Source of the DNA: Cohnella nanjingensis
GTDB lineage: Bacteria > Bacillota > Bacilli > Paenibacillales > Paenibacillaceae
DNA length: 51,882 nucleotides
Reading direction: 5' to 3'
NCBI RefSeq assembly: GCF_014212125.1
Contig: NZ_JACJVP010000020.1
Coordinates: 80,562 to 132,443 of the forward strand
A model generated the notes under the pieces. It was not told where the DNA came from. It worked only from the letters and a program-made list of their open reading frames with translations, and did no database searches. A program made the translations under genes and the position numbers. This document shows, in pieces, positions 23,357-32,741 of this stretch; position 1 is the first letter of the stretch; every line of letters starts with the position of its first letter.

Positions 23357-25432
23357 ATGACTGACTATGCGACCTTAAGCGCGGAGCCGGGGTACGCGGC
23401 CTGGCTCGGCCGCGAACGGTTGACGGACAGCGCGAGGCTTGCCCTGAAGGCAACCTGGGGGCAAGCGCTTCACGTCGCGGAAGACGATCCGCATATCGAG
23501 ACGGCGGCAGCGGAGCTTGCCGACGGTCTAACGAAGCTGATGGGCGAGCGCCCCGCGCGGATCCGCGCGTCCGACGGCGCGCCCTGCATCGTGCTAGGCA
23601 CGTTCGGGGGAAGCGCGAAGGCTGCGGCGGCCTTCCATGCCGCCGAGCGGGCCGCCGTCGGCGACGAAGGCTACCGCGTTCGCGTGCGCGAGGACGGCGG
23701 CCGGATCACGATTGCCGGCGCGACGGGCCGGGGCGTGCTCTACGGCGTCTTCCGCCTGCTGCGAATGATCGGAACCGGCGCCGCGCTCGCCGGAGCAGAC
23801 CTATGCGAGAATCCGGCGAACGAGCTGCGCATGATCAATCAATGGGACAACGCGGACGGCAGCGTCGAGCGCGGTTACGCGGGTCGATCGATCTTTTACC
23901 GCGACGGCGAGATCGTCCGGGACCTGTCCCGCATCCGCGATTATGCGCGGCTGCTCGCCTCCGTCGGCGTCAACGCGATCGCGATCAACAACGTCAACGT
24001 GCATCGCCCCGAGACGCTGTTCATGACCGAGCGCTGTCTGCCGCGCATCGCCCGGATCGCGGACGTCTTCGGCGCGTATGGCATCCGGCTGTTCCTCAGC
24101 GTCAACTACGCCGCGCCGATCGAGATCGGCGGCCTGTCCGCGGCCGACCCGCTCGATCCGGAGGTGCGCGCCTGGTGGCGGGCGAAGACGGAAGAGATCT
24201 ACCGCAGCATGCCGGACTTCGGCGGCTATCTGGTGAAGGCGGACTCGGAGTTCCGACCGGGTCCGTTCACTTACGGCCGCGATCATGCGGACGGGGCGAA
24301 TATGCTGGCCGAGGCGCTGCAGCCGTTCGGCGGCCTCGTCATCTGGCGCTGCTTCGTCTATAACTGCAAGCAGGACTGGCGGGACCGCAAGACGGATCGG
24401 GCGCGCGCGGCATTCGACCACTTTACGCCGCTCGACGGCCGGTTCCGCGACAACGTCGTCCTGCAGGTGAAGAACGGCCCGATGGACTTCCAGGTGCGCG
24501 AGCCGGTCTCGCCGCTGTTCGGCGCGATGGCGCATACCAACCTCGCGATCGAATTCCAGGCGACGCAAGAATATACAGGCCAGCAGCGTCACTTGTGCTA
24601 CCTGGTGCCGCAATGGAAGGAAGCGCTCGACTTCGATACGCGCGCGCGCGGAGCGGGCTCGACCGTCAAGCGCGTCGTGGACCGCTCCTTGTTCGGCACC
24701 CGGCACGGCGGCTTCGCGGCCGTCTCCAACATCGGCGACGACGCGAACTGGACGGGCCACCTGCTGGCGCAAGCGAACCTGTACGGGTTCGGCCGTCTGG
24801 CATGGGATCCGGAGCTGTCCGCGGAAGGGATCGCCGAGGAGTGGACGAGGCTCACGTTCGGCGCCGACGACCTCGTCGTGCGGACGGTACGCGCGATGCT
24901 GCTGGATTCCTGGAGCATCTACGAGTCCTACACGGCGCCGCTCGGCGTCGGCTGGATGGTCAAGCCGAACCACCATTACGGCCCGGACGTCGACGGCTAC
25001 GAGTATTCGATGTGGGGGACGTACCACTTCGCCGATCGCGACGGCATCGGCGTCGACCGGACGGCGGCGACCGGCACCGGGTATGCCCGGCAGTACCGGG
25101 AACCGAACGCGTCGCAGTACGAGTCGTTGGAGCGGACGCCGGACGAACTGCTGCTGTTCTTTCACCACGTGCCCTATACGTACCGGCTGAAGTCCGGCAA
25201 GACGGTCATTCAGCACATCTACGATTCCCGCTTCGAGGGCGCGGAGAGAGCCGAAGCGCTGCTCGACAGCTGGACGCGACTCGAGAGGCGCGTGGATGAC
25301 GGCCGCTATGCGCAGGTGAAGGCGCGGCTCGAAGAGCAAGCGGTTCACGCGAAGGAGTGGCGGGACGTCCTTAACGCCTACTTCTGGCGCAAGAGCGGCA
25401 TACCCGATACGCGCGGAAGAGTCATCTATTAA
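23357..25432 (+). CDS. aguA: GH67 alpha-glucuronidase
   Basis: A 691-residue family 67 glycoside hydrolase, which removes (4-O-methyl)glucuronic acid from the end of aldouronic acids. The ATG at 23357 has AGGAGG eight bases upstream; in-frame ATGs at 23267 and 23327 have none. An alpha/beta N-terminal domain is followed by a TIM barrel with the general acid in [29 protein letters not shown], the base pair [19 protein letters not shown] and [17 protein letters not shown], all as in Geobacillus AguA. There is no signal peptide, so it works inside on imported oligomers. Its product would enter the UxaC route next door. No xylanase or xylosidase is in the window. Confidence 0.95.
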   Translation: MTDYATLSAEPGYAAWLGRERLTDSARLALKATWGQALHVAEDDPHIETAAAELADGLTKLMGERPARIRASDGAPCIVLGTFGGSAKAAAAFHAAERAAVGDEGYRVRVREDGGRITIAGATGRGVLYGVFRLLRMIGTGAALAGADLCENPANELRMINQWDNADGSVERGYAGRSIFYRDGEIVRDLSRIRDYARLLASVGVNAIAINNVNVHRPETLFMTERCLPRIARIADVFGAYGIRLFLSVNYAAPIEIGGLSAADPLDPEVRAWWRAKTEEIYRSMPDFGGYLVKADSEFRPGPFTYGRDHADGANMLAEALQPFGGLVIWRCFVYNCKQDWRDRKTDRARAAFDHFTPLDGRFRDNVVLQVKNGPMDFQVREPVSPLFGAMAHTNLAIEFQATQEYTGQQRHLCYLVPQWKEALDFDTRARGAGSTVKRVVDRSLFGTRHGGFAAVSNIGDDANWTGHLLAQANLYGFGRLAWDPELSAEGIAEEWTRLTFGADDLVVRTVRAMLLDSWSIYESYTAPLGVGWMVKPNHHYGPDVDGYEYSMWGTYHFADRDGIGVDRTAATGTGYARQYREPNASQYESLERTPDELLLFFHHVPYTYRLKSGKTVIQHIYDSRFEGAERAEALLDSWTRLERRVDDGRYAQVKARLEEQAVHAKEWRDVLNAYFWRKSGIPDTRGRVIY

Positions 25433-25490
25433 TTCGCTCCCCCTAGCTGATCGGCAAGGGAGAACGCTGCGAGGAAGGCGGCTTGAGACG

Positions 25491-26288
25491 GTGACCATCG
25501 TTATCCAAGAGATCATCGACAGGCTCTGGGAGCCGGTCGCGACGCGTCCGCCCCGGACGGTCGACGCTCTCCTGACCGGAGATCCCGCATCGCGGGTAAG
25601 GGGGATCGCGGTGGCGTTCGCGGCATCGCAGGCCGTCGTCGAACGGGCGCGCGACATGGGCGCGAATCTGCTGATCGTGCACGAGGGCGTCTACTACAGC
25701 CATATGGACCGAACGGATACGTTGGCGGGAGATGCGGTTTATGAGGATAAACGGCGGTTCATCTCGCAATCGGGCCTGGCCGTCTACCGGTTCCACGACG
25801 GCATCCATCTGTATCGGCCGGACGGCATCACGTCAGCGCTTGCGCAGGCGTTGGGCTGGGTATCCTTCGTGGACGAGCACAGGCCCGCCGCGACGCTGCT
25901 GACGCTGCCGGGCGCCACAGTCGGCGAAGTGGCCGCGCTGGCGAAGGAGCGGCTCGGACTGCCGTTCGTCCGCGTCGTCGGCGATCCGGGGATGCCCTGC
26001 GCGCGCGTAGGATTGCTGGCGGGATACCGGGGCGGCGGAGATCTCGTCATACCGCTCCTCGGGAACGAGGGGCTGGATCTCGTCCTCGCGGGAGAAGGAC
26101 CGGAATGGGAATCGCCGGAATACGTGCGCGACGCGGTGTCGCAAGGCAAACCGAAGGCCTTGATCCTGCTCGGCCACGCGGCGAGCGAAGAGCCGGGCAT
26201 GGCCGATCTGGCCGCGGGCCTGGCGCGCGCTTACCCGGCGATTCCCGTCCGGTTCCTCCCGGACAAGCCGGTATTTCAAATCTATTGA
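25491..26288 (+). CDS. Nif3-like dinuclear metal centre protein
   Basis: A 265-residue member of the Nif3/YbgI family, hexameric ring proteins with a two-metal site of unsettled function. It starts at a GTG. Family landmarks are the GDPASRVRGIAVAFAASQAVVERA start, LLIVHEGVYYSH where canonical members have a His-His-Pro motif, and the end region LILLGHAASEEPGM, which corresponds to the second metal-ligand cluster. The altered HEG motif suggests a variant site. It lies 58 bp behind aguA on the same strand and may be cotranscribed; why is unknown. Confidence 0.8.
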   Translation: MTIVIQEIIDRLWEPVATRPPRTVDALLTGDPASRVRGIAVAFAASQAVVERARDMGANLLIVHEGVYYSHMDRTDTLAGDAVYEDKRRFISQSGLAVYRFHDGIHLYRPDGITSALAQALGWVSFVDEHRPAATLLTLPGATVGEVAALAKERLGLPFVRVVGDPGMPCARVGLLAGYRGGGDLVIPLLGNEGLDLVLAGEGPEWESPEYVRDAVSQGKPKALILLGHAASEEPGMADLAAGLARAYPAIPVRFLPDKPVFQIY

Positions 26289-26401
26289 CGTTACCGTCGC
26301 CAGCGCCGTCCGGCACGCCTTCTCGAAGCTGTCGCCCCGGCAAGAAGGCGAAGCCGATCCTCCCGGTCTCATGACCTAGGTATCTATCCGACGAATCAGA
26401 C

Positions 26402-26481
26402 CATGCCGACCCGCCCATGCGCACTCGCCATTTGTCGCACAACTCGAACCATGCCGACCCGCCCATACGCATTCGCCCTTC
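26402..26481. repeat. 30-bp direct repeat pair
   Basis: A 30-bp stretch starting ACCATGCCGACCCGCCCAT and ending TCGCC occurs twice, about 51 bp apart, with two mismatches, in the gap between the Nif3-like gene and the next gene. The rest of 26289-26535 shows no gene. Confidence 0.75.
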
Positions 26482-26535
26482 CCGCATACTGTGATAGAAG
26501 GGAACGTCCAGGCGCAGGGGGAGGGGGCAACGGGA

Positions 26536-27123
26536 ATGGCAAGCAAGCGCAAGACCAATCCGAACCGGTTCGTCACGGCGGAGCTGCTGCGCAGGATGGC
26601 GACTGTGATGCTGCCCTTCTATGGCGCCGTAGCGGCCAGAGACGGCTTCGCGCGCCAGTGGTCCCGGGCGCTGCTGGCCTTGGATCTGGACCGCATGCTC
26701 AAGCTGCTGCGGGCCGTCTCCAGAGGGGCGCGCAAGGAGCCGCTCGGCATCGGCACCAACGCGATCGGGTACTTCGTCTCGTTCTCGGCCGCCGAGCCGA
26801 TCGGGCAGTATGCGGACGGGGTGACCATCCCGCCCGGAACGGTACAATACACGTTCGAGACGCGGATCCACCGCGCGGTCGCCAAGGCCGTCATCCCGCT
26901 GTATCGGTCGCTGGCCGGGAATCCGCGGTTCGCGGCATCCTTGGCCCGGGCGATTCGAGGCAACGACCGGCCGGCGGCGATTCGGCTGGTGCGCAGCCGG
27001 ATCCGAACGGCCGCGTTGAAGGAGATCGCGATCGAGTCGTCCGGCGTTGCGCTCACGTTCAAGTTCAAATCGACGAAGTACGAATACCGGAATTTGTTTT
27101 TCCAGGATATCCCTGGTGCATGA
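26536..27123 (+). CDS. Hypothetical protein
   Basis: A 195-residue soluble, basic protein that I do not recognise. It begins MASKRKTNPNRFVTAELLRRMATVMLPFYGA and has a Gly-rich middle (GIGTNAIGYFVSF, VTIPPGTVQYTFETRIHRAVAKAVIPLYRSLAGN) and a beta-like end (LTFKFKSTKYEYRNLFFQDIPG). No signal peptide, membrane helix or catalytic motif is evident. The ATG at 26536 is chosen because GGGAGGGGGC precedes it; an ATG at 26491 is in frame without such a site. Third positions are GC-rich as in real genes here. It stands alone between the Nif3-like and oxidoreductase genes. Confidence 0.7.
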   Translation: MASKRKTNPNRFVTAELLRRMATVMLPFYGAVAARDGFARQWSRALLALDLDRMLKLLRAVSRGARKEPLGIGTNAIGYFVSFSAAEPIGQYADGVTIPPGTVQYTFETRIHRAVAKAVIPLYRSLAGNPRFAASLARAIRGNDRPAAIRLVRSRIRTAALKEIAIESSGVALTFKFKSTKYEYRNLFFQDIPGA

Positions 27124-27286
27124 GACTGAAGGAGGCGGGGCGCGGGGCGTTCGGCCTCTTTCCTGCGCTCGCGGGAGCGCAATCGCAACGTCGGCCAAAG
27201 CGCCGCGCGAGGCCGGCCGTTCTTCGCGGCGGCGCGCTTTTGTGATATAACAAGAAGAAACCTCATCGCCCAAGGAGACATCGCCC

Positions 27287-28276
27287 ATGATACGATTCGG
27301 CCTCATCGGCACGAACTGGATTACCGATCGCCTGATCGAAGCCGCCAAGGAGACGGAAGGATTCTCGCTAGGCGCAGTGTACTCTCGCACGCAGGAACGG
27401 GGAGCCGAATTCGCGGCCAAGCACGGCATTCCGCATGTTTTCGCGGACCTGGCGGCGATGGCGTCGAGCGGCACGATCGACGCGGTCTACCTCGCGAGCC
27501 CCAACGCGTATCACGCCGAACAGGCGGAGCTGTGCATGCGGCACGGCCTGCACGTGTTGTGCGAGAAGCCGCTCGCCTCGAACGCGGCCGAAGTGCGCCG
27601 CATGACCGAAGCCGCGCGGGCGAACGGCGTCCTCCTCATGGAGGCGCTCAAATCGACGTTCATGCCGAACTTCCGCGCCATTCAAGCGCATCTGCCGAAG
27701 ATCGGGAAAATCCGCCGCTTCGTCGGCAACTACGGCCAGTACTCTTCCCGTTACGACGCGTACCGCGCGGGTACCGTGCTGAATGCGTTCAATCCCGAAT
27801 ACTCCAACGGAGCGCTGATGGATCTGGGCATCTACTGCCTGTATCCGGCCATCGCCCTGTTCGGCCGACCGGAAGCGGTCCAAGCCAACGGATACCTGCT
27901 CGCGTCGGGCGTCGACGGAGAAGGCAGCCTGCTCCTCCGCTACCCGGACATGGAAGGCGTCATCATGTACTCCAAGATCTCGAATTCGTCGCTGCACAGC
28001 GAGATCCAGGGAGAAGAGGGCAGCATCCTGATCGAGCAGATCAGCCAGCCGGACAAGGTCGTCCTGCGGTACAGGGACGGCCGCGAGGAGGACATCTCCG
28101 TCCCGCAATCGGCGCATACGATGCGTTACGAAGTGCAAGCGTTCATCGACCTGATCCGCGCCGGGAAGCGCGAGTCGGAGGTGAACTCCTACGCGCTGTC
28201 GCTCGCGGTGATGGAAGTGATGGACGAGGCGCGCAGGCAGATGGGGCTCGTCTACCCGGCCGACGCGGCGCTATAG
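27287..28276 (+). CDS. Gfo/Idh/MocA family oxidoreductase
   Basis: A 329-residue NAD(P)-dependent oxidoreductase. The N-terminal Rossmann fold shows FGLIGTNWITDRLIEAA, YLASPNAYHAEQA and the family hallmark CEKPLASNAAEV with its cofactor-proximal lysine; the C-terminal alpha/beta domain has YSNGALMDLGIYCLYPAIALFG, where DLG...Y is the usual catalytic region, near a histidine-like position. Substrates in this family are sugars, inositols or trans-dihydrodiols. AAGGAG lies nine bases before the ATG. It is monocistronic, ending at a good terminator, so context gives no substrate. Confidence 0.92.
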   Translation: MIRFGLIGTNWITDRLIEAAKETEGFSLGAVYSRTQERGAEFAAKHGIPHVFADLAAMASSGTIDAVYLASPNAYHAEQAELCMRHGLHVLCEKPLASNAAEVRRMTEAARANGVLLMEALKSTFMPNFRAIQAHLPKIGKIRRFVGNYGQYSSRYDAYRAGTVLNAFNPEYSNGALMDLGIYCLYPAIALFGRPEAVQANGYLLASGVDGEGSLLLRYPDMEGVIMYSKISNSSLHSEIQGEEGSILIEQISQPDKVVLRYRDGREEDISVPQSAHTMRYEVQAFIDLIRAGKRESEVNSYALSLAVMEVMDEARRQMGLVYPADAAL

Positions 28277-28361
28277 CGCCAATATCGCAAGAAAGGGTTC
28301 CCTTGAAAGCGCATGTCGGGCCATAATGGCTGAATTGCCGCACCTGTGCTTCATCCGCCCA

Positions 28362-28386
28362 ACCCCGACTTTCGTCGGGGTTTTTT
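28362..28386 (+). terminator. Terminator of the oxidoreductase gene
   Basis: ACCCCGAC and GTCGGGGT form an 8-bp stem around TTTC, followed by a run of T residues to 28386. Confidence 0.85.
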
Positions 28387-28493
28387 CCAGTTCCCAAGCC
28401 TCATCCTCCGATAGACCTGCGATCCTGTCGCCGCCCGCTTGTTCGGATTATGCTGGTAACAATGGGGATGCGGAATAGAGAGGAGAGCAAGAA

Positions 28494-28940
28494 TTGGGCA
28501 AGCGAATCATCAAAGTAGTCCCGATCGTGTTGTTGCTGTCGATCGTCCTGGCCTTCTCGCTCGGGTCGGCATCGGCGGCGAATCGGATAGAGCGCCTCTC
28601 CGTCGTCGCCCTTATCGTCTGCGCGCCGCCGGTGATGATGCTGGGTGCCCTTTGCCTGCTGGCGCTGCGCCAGATCGCCGGGGGAGAGCGGGCCTACCGC
28701 CGGTCGGTCGGCGCGAACGGCTTAACGGCGCTGTCGGTGCTGCTCGTCGCGGCGGTCGCATGGGCGGCCTGGCATGCCCCGTCGCTGTTCGTCGTGCAGG
28801 GGGCCGACTGGGCCTATGTCGAGCAACGGATGCCTGACGCCTGGCCTTTCGCGATCGCGTCGGCGGCGGCACTCGTTTGTCTATCGATCGCTTATGTCCC
28901 GCTGCGATGGGCGTTCAGGCGGTCGCGCAGCCGCAAGTAA
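28494..28940 (+). CDS. Small membrane protein of unknown function
   Basis: A 148-residue protein with four hydrophobic segments (about residues 8-28, 38-60, 75-95 and 118-138) and a basic tail RRSRSRK. It starts at a TTG with AGGAGAG six bases upstream. No family signature is recognised. It is flanked by terminators on both sides, so it is a single gene. Composition and third positions agree with the neighbours, supporting a real gene. Confidence 0.65.
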   Translation: MGKRIIKVVPIVLLLSIVLAFSLGSASAANRIERLSVVALIVCAPPVMMLGALCLLALRQIAGGERAYRRSVGANGLTALSVLLVAAVAWAAWHAPSLFVVQGADWAYVEQRMPDAWPFAIASAAALVCLSIAYVPLRWAFRRSRSRK

Positions 28941-28967
28941 CGTTCGATGGAAGGCGCAATGCGAATC

Positions 28968-28994
28968 AGCCCCGCGCGGAAGACGCGCGGGGCT
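28968..28994 (+). terminator. GC-rich hairpin after the membrane protein gene
   Basis: AGCCCCGCGCG and CGCGCGGGGCT form a perfect 11-bp stem with loop GAAGA. The following CTATATTTTG is only partly T-rich. Bases 28995-29122 show no gene. Confidence 0.6.
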
Positions 28995-29122
28995 CTATAT
29001 TTTGTCGGGGATGCCATGAAGGGGTTCGAGCTCGCGACAGCTTCTGAGGACGTCGAAGCCGTTTTTACTTGTACGGCGATGAATGGCATTGAGGATTTTC
29101 CGGCGTTTGGATGAATAAACCG

Positions 29123-29151
29123 TTGCAATAACCGGAATGTTCTCCTACAAT
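29123..29151 (+). promoter_or_regulatory. Sigma-A promoter of feoAB
   Basis: TTGCAA (29123-29128) and TACAAT (29146-29151) are separated by 17 bp. Confidence 0.8.
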
Positions 29152-29169
29152 ACAATCATCAGATAAGAG

Positions 29170-29184
29170 TGATAATCATTTTCA
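29170..29184. promoter_or_regulatory. Fur box of the feo operon
   Basis: TGATAATCATTTTCA is a 7-1-7 inverted repeat differing from the ideal Fur box at one position. It lies about 12 bases after the expected transcription start, so iron-bound Fur would block the feo operon. Confidence 0.8.
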
Positions 29185-29203
29185 TGGATCGGTGTGACAG
29201 CGC

Positions 29204-29434
29204 ATGATGGCATTGACGGAGATGCGACGAGGCTCCAAAGGCAAAGTGGTGGACTTGGGTTCGGTGAGTATGTTGGTTCGCAGGCGGCTGTGCGATCTGG
29301 GCGTGACAGAGGGCGCAGTGGTCTCGGTGCGCAAGATGCTGCCGTTCGGCGGTCCCTGTACCATCGAGTCCAACGGCCAATGGATCGCGATTCGACGCAA
29401 AGAAGCGCAGGCTATGAGAGTCGAGGCGCTATGA
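29204..29434 (+). CDS. feoA: Ferrous iron transport protein A
   Basis: A 76-residue cytoplasmic SH3-like FeoA protein, normal length. Family features are LTEMRRGSKGKVVDLG, the LVRRRLCDLGVTEGAVVSVRKMLPFGGP core and the IAIRRKEAQAMRVE ending. FeoA assists FeoB-driven Fe(II) uptake. A Fur box and a good sigma-A promoter precede it, and its stop overlaps the feoB ATG. The ribosome binding site is weak, so another in-frame ATG close by cannot be excluded. Confidence 0.93.
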   Translation: MMALTEMRRGSKGKVVDLGSVSMLVRRRLCDLGVTEGAVVSVRKMLPFGGPCTIESNGQWIAIRRKEAQAMRVEAL

Positions 29435-31434
29435 TCTCCGTTGCGCTCGTCGGCAATCCCAATACGGGGAAAACTTCCCTCTTCAACGCGCTCACGCGTT
29501 CTTATGAATATGTGGGCAACTGGGCCGGCGTAACGGTCGAGAAAAAGGTCGGCGTACTGCTGGATAAACGAGGAGAGCTCGTCGATCTGCCGGGCGTCTA
29601 TTCCTTAAGCCCCTTGTCCAAAGACGAAGCCGTCACCACCGAATATATGCTGCAGTCGGCGCCGGATGTCGTGCTCAACGTCGTGGATGCATCGCAGATC
29701 GAACGCAATCTGCATCTGACGCTTCAATTGGCGGAATACGGGCATCCGCTCGTCATTGCGCTGAATATGACCGACGTGGCCGAAGGCCGCGGCTTGAAGA
29801 TAGATCCGGCGCGGCTGTCGGCGCTGCTGGGCGCCACCGTCGTGCCGGTCATCGCGCGAACCGAGAAGGGCTGCGTCGAGCTCTTGCAGGAGATCGTTCA
29901 ACCGGGCGCTCACCCGACGCCGGCGAAGGTCGACTACGGGCCGCTGCTGGAAGCGGCGATCGCCAAGCTGGAAGCGCGGATCCCGGAACAGCCCCGAGCC
30001 GGACGATGGCTGGCGCTTCAGTTCCTGGAAGGCAATGAGACCGTCGCGGAATGGCTGAAGACGCTGTTCCCTGCGGAGTGGCTGGAGCGATTCTATCGTA
30101 CGACCGAATCGGATATCGCCGCGCAGACGAATTGCCGCGGTTTGCCGCAGTATATTCGCGAGCGGCGGGCGGAGCGCATCAAGGACATTCTGGAAGCTTG
30201 CTGTCAACGGACCCGGACCGAATCGAGCTCGTTGAGCGAGAAGTTGGATGCGCTAGCCACGCATAGATGGCTGGGCATTCCGATCTTCCTGCTGTTCATG
30301 TATCTCACGTTCAAGTTGACGTTCGACTGGTTCGGCACGCCGATCTCGGATCGGCTGGACGCGCTTCTGAGCGGCCCCGTATCGACGGGCCTCGCGCGGC
30401 TGCTGCAGCAGCTTGGCGCGGCGGACTTCATTCAGGCGGTCGTTCTGAACGGGATCGTCGCCGGCGTCGGAGGCGTGCTCGTATTCGTGCCCCAGATCTT
30501 CATGCTGTTCCTCATCATCTCGTTCATCGAGGATTCCGGCTATATGGCGCGAATCGCGACGGTTATGGATAAGCTGATGGAAGGCGCGGGACTGAACGGC
30601 AAGACGTTCATCCCGATGATCATCGGGTTCGGCTGCAACGTGCCCGGCATCATGGCCGCGCGTACGATAGAGCAGCCCAGGGAGCGGCTGCTGACGATCC
30701 TGCTGACGCCGCTGATGTCCTGCTCGGCCCGGCTGTCCGTCTACAGTTTGTTCGTCGGCGTGTTTTTCCAATCTCACAAGGCGATCATCGTCTTTTCCTT
30801 GTATGTGCTTGGGGTTGTCGTAGCGCTTGCCCTAGCCAAGCTGTTCTCCCGGACGCTGGCGCGGAACGAAGCGTCGATGTTCGTCGTTGAGCTTCCGCCC
30901 TACCGCATTCCGCAGTGGAAGACGCTGGCTCGAAGCACCTGGGAGAAAGGAAAGGGCTTTGTGAGAAAGGCGGGCACCTTCATTTTCGGGGGCTCGGTGC
31001 TGATCTGGCTGCTCAGTTACACGGGCATCCGCGGTTGGAACGTCCCGATCGACCAGAGCTTCATGCGCGCGATCGGGAGCGGCGTGGCGCCGATTCTGGA
31101 GCCGCTGGGCTTCGGCAACTGGCAGGCAGGGGCCGCGCTCATTACGGGCTTTCTCGCCAAAGAGGTCGTCGTCTCCACGATGGGAATCATCTATGCGACC
31201 TCTAGCGAAGCGAGCCTGCAGCAGACGCTGGGTTTATTCTTTACGCCTCTGCAAGCATACAGCTTCATGGTCTTCATCTTGCTCTACGTGCCTTGTCTCG
31301 CTACGGTCGGCGTGATCCGCAAAGAAACGAACTCGGCGAAGTGGACTTGGTTTTCCGTCGGATATGCGTTAATTGTCGCGTATCTTTTGGCGCTTCTCAT
31401 CTATCGCGTCGGATTGTTATTGGGCTTTCATTAA
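29431..31434 (+). CDS. feoB: Ferrous iron transport protein B
   Basis: A 667-residue Fe(II) transporter with an N-terminal G domain: P loop GNPNTGKTSLFNAL, G2 region WAGVTVEKK, DLPGVYSL, and NMTD for guanine recognition. The C-terminal membrane part has two Gate domains (FVPQIFMLFLIISFIEDSGYMAR and FIPMIIGFGCNVPGIMAART, with the conserved cysteine). The ATG overlaps the feoA stop as ATGA; longer frames upstream are shadows. Length is slightly short of enteric FeoB but usual for Firmicutes. Iron-regulated through the upstream Fur box. Confidence 0.96.
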   Translation: MISVALVGNPNTGKTSLFNALTRSYEYVGNWAGVTVEKKVGVLLDKRGELVDLPGVYSLSPLSKDEAVTTEYMLQSAPDVVLNVVDASQIERNLHLTLQLAEYGHPLVIALNMTDVAEGRGLKIDPARLSALLGATVVPVIARTEKGCVELLQEIVQPGAHPTPAKVDYGPLLEAAIAKLEARIPEQPRAGRWLALQFLEGNETVAEWLKTLFPAEWLERFYRTTESDIAAQTNCRGLPQYIRERRAERIKDILEACCQRTRTESSSLSEKLDALATHRWLGIPIFLLFMYLTFKLTFDWFGTPISDRLDALLSGPVSTGLARLLQQLGAADFIQAVVLNGIVAGVGGVLVFVPQIFMLFLIISFIEDSGYMARIATVMDKLMEGAGLNGKTFIPMIIGFGCNVPGIMAARTIEQPRERLLTILLTPLMSCSARLSVYSLFVGVFFQSHKAIIVFSLYVLGVVVALALAKLFSRTLARNEASMFVVELPPYRIPQWKTLARSTWEKGKGFVRKAGTFIFGGSVLIWLLSYTGIRGWNVPIDQSFMRAIGSGVAPILEPLGFGNWQAGAALITGFLAKEVVVSTMGIIYATSSEASLQQTLGLFFTPLQAYSFMVFILLYVPCLATVGVIRKETNSAKWTWFSVGYALIVAYLLALLIYRVGLLLGFH

Positions 31435-31458
31435 CAGCAGCAGAAGGGCGGGAATGGC

Positions 31459-31629
31459 ATGATTCTGAACATCGGACTGGGATTGCTGATCTTCGGCTAC
31501 GCCGGCTGGACGTTGGTCCGGTACATCCGCAAGACGAAGCAAGGCAAATGCGCAGGCTGCGCGCTCAGCGAGACCTGCCAAACGGGCTGCTCCACCGTAA
31601 TGCCGATCAAGCCGGCGGATCCCCGTTAA
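31459..31629 (+). CDS. FeoB-associated Cys-rich membrane protein
   Basis: A 56-residue protein immediately after feoB: one N-terminal membrane helix (ILNIGLGLLIFGYAGWTLV) followed by a basic patch RKTKQGK and four cysteines in CAGCALSETCQTGC. This matches the small Cys-rich proteins found behind feoB in Firmicutes, proposed to aid iron handling or FeoB assembly. A GGGCGGGA-type ribosome binding site precedes the ATG. It completes the feo operon. Confidence 0.85.
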   Translation: MILNIGLGLLIFGYAGWTLVRYIRKTKQGKCAGCALSETCQTGCSTVMPIKPADPR

Positions 31630-31721
31630 CAAGCGCCGTATCCTCTCCCGGCGCGCGTCTATGGCGCCGATAGTCGCCGTTCACAGAACGCGGCACGATG
31701 AAGATCCGTTCCGCCAAACGA

Positions 31722-31755
31722 AAGCCCCTTCTCCGGTCTGACGGAGAAGGGGCTT
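31722..31755. terminator. Bidirectional terminator between feo and the aldo-keto reductase
   Basis: AAGCCCCTTCTCCG and its exact complement form a 14-bp perfect stem with loop GTCTGA between two converging genes. T tracts are weak on both sides. Confidence 0.7.
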
Positions 31756-31763
31756 ATTGTTGC

Positions 31764-32741
31764 TCAAGGCAGCCGATAAACCGCAAACGGTTCGCCGTAA
31801 CGGAACGGATCGCTGGCTTGCCGGAGCGCCGCTACCGCGGATTCGTCCAGCTTCAGCTCGGCGCTCTCCAGGTTGGCCGACAGCTGCTCCGTCTTGGTGG
31901 CGCCGACGATGACCGTCGCGACGGCCGGCTGCGCCATCAGCCAAGCGAGCGACAGAATCCCGGGCGCGAATCCGGCCGCTTCGGCGATCCGGAGCACTTC
32001 TTCGCCGAGCGCGAGCGTCCTCTCGCCGAGGAAGCGCTGAAAGCCGGGATCGGTCTCCGCGCGCGATCCGGCGGGAGCTTCGCTCGCAGTCCCGGCATAT
32101 TTGCCGGTCAGGATGCCGCCCGCCAGCGGGAAATAAGGGATGATGCCGACGCCTTGATCGAGGCAGAGCGGCACCAATTCCGCTTCGGGCGTCCGGTCGG
32201 CCAGCGAATAGCTGGTCTGGGTGGAGACGAACCGATTCAGCCCCAGCCGTTCGCTGGTGCCCAGCGCCTTCATCAGTTCCCAGGCGGCATAGTTGGAAGC
32301 GCCGATATAGCGGACTTTGCCGGCGCGTACGAAGTCGTCCAGCGCGCGGAGCGTCTCCTCGAGCGGCGTCGACGGGTCGAAGGTGTGAATCTGATAGAGA
32401 TCGACGTAGTCGGTCTGGAGCCGCTTCAGACTGGCATCCAGCTCCCGCTGCAGATGGAAGCGCGAAGAGCCCCGGTCGTTTGGTCCCGATCCGGCGACGA
32501 GTCCCGCCTTGGTAGCCAGCACGGCTTCATGCCGCTTTCCTCGCAGCGCCTCGCCGATGATCGTCTCGGAAGCCGTTCCGGCGTAGATGTTGGCCGTGTC
32601 GATGAAGGTGATCCCGCTGTCCAACGCTTGATGGACGATCCGGATCGAAGTCTCGCGATCGGCCCGCTTGCCGAACGCATTCGTCCCGAGACCGAGGGCG
32701 GACACCTTCAGCCCGCTTCCCCCTAAGTTGCGATATTCCAT
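31764..32741 (-). CDS. Aldo/keto reductase
   Basis: A 325-residue NADPH-dependent TIM-barrel reductase. The catalytic tetrad is visible: aspartate and tyrosine in FIDTANIYAGTASE, lysine in AVLATKAGLV, histidine in YQIHTFDP. The cofactor-binding end has PYFPLAGGILTGKY and TVIVGATKTEQLSANL. It resembles YghZ/YccK-like family 12-14 enzymes, which reduce sugar aldehydes or methylglyoxal. AGGAGGG lies nine bases before the ATG at 32741; the longer frame adds an unsupported MARRETR. Monocistronic; the physiological substrate is not evident. Confidence 0.92.
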   Translation of the reverse strand: MEYRNLGGSGLKVSALGLGTNAFGKRADRETSIRIVHQALDSGITFIDTANIYAGTASETIIGEALRGKRHEAVLATKAGLVAGSGPNDRGSSRFHLQRELDASLKRLQTDYVDLYQIHTFDPSTPLEETLRALDDFVRAGKVRYIGASNYAAWELMKALGTSERLGLNRFVSTQTSYSLADRTPEAELVPLCLDQGVGIIPYFPLAGGILTGKYAGTASEAPAGSRAETDPGFQRFLGERTLALGEEVLRIAEAAGFAPGILSLAWLMAQPAVATVIVGATKTEQLSANLESAELKLDESAVAALRQASDPFRYGEPFAVYRLP

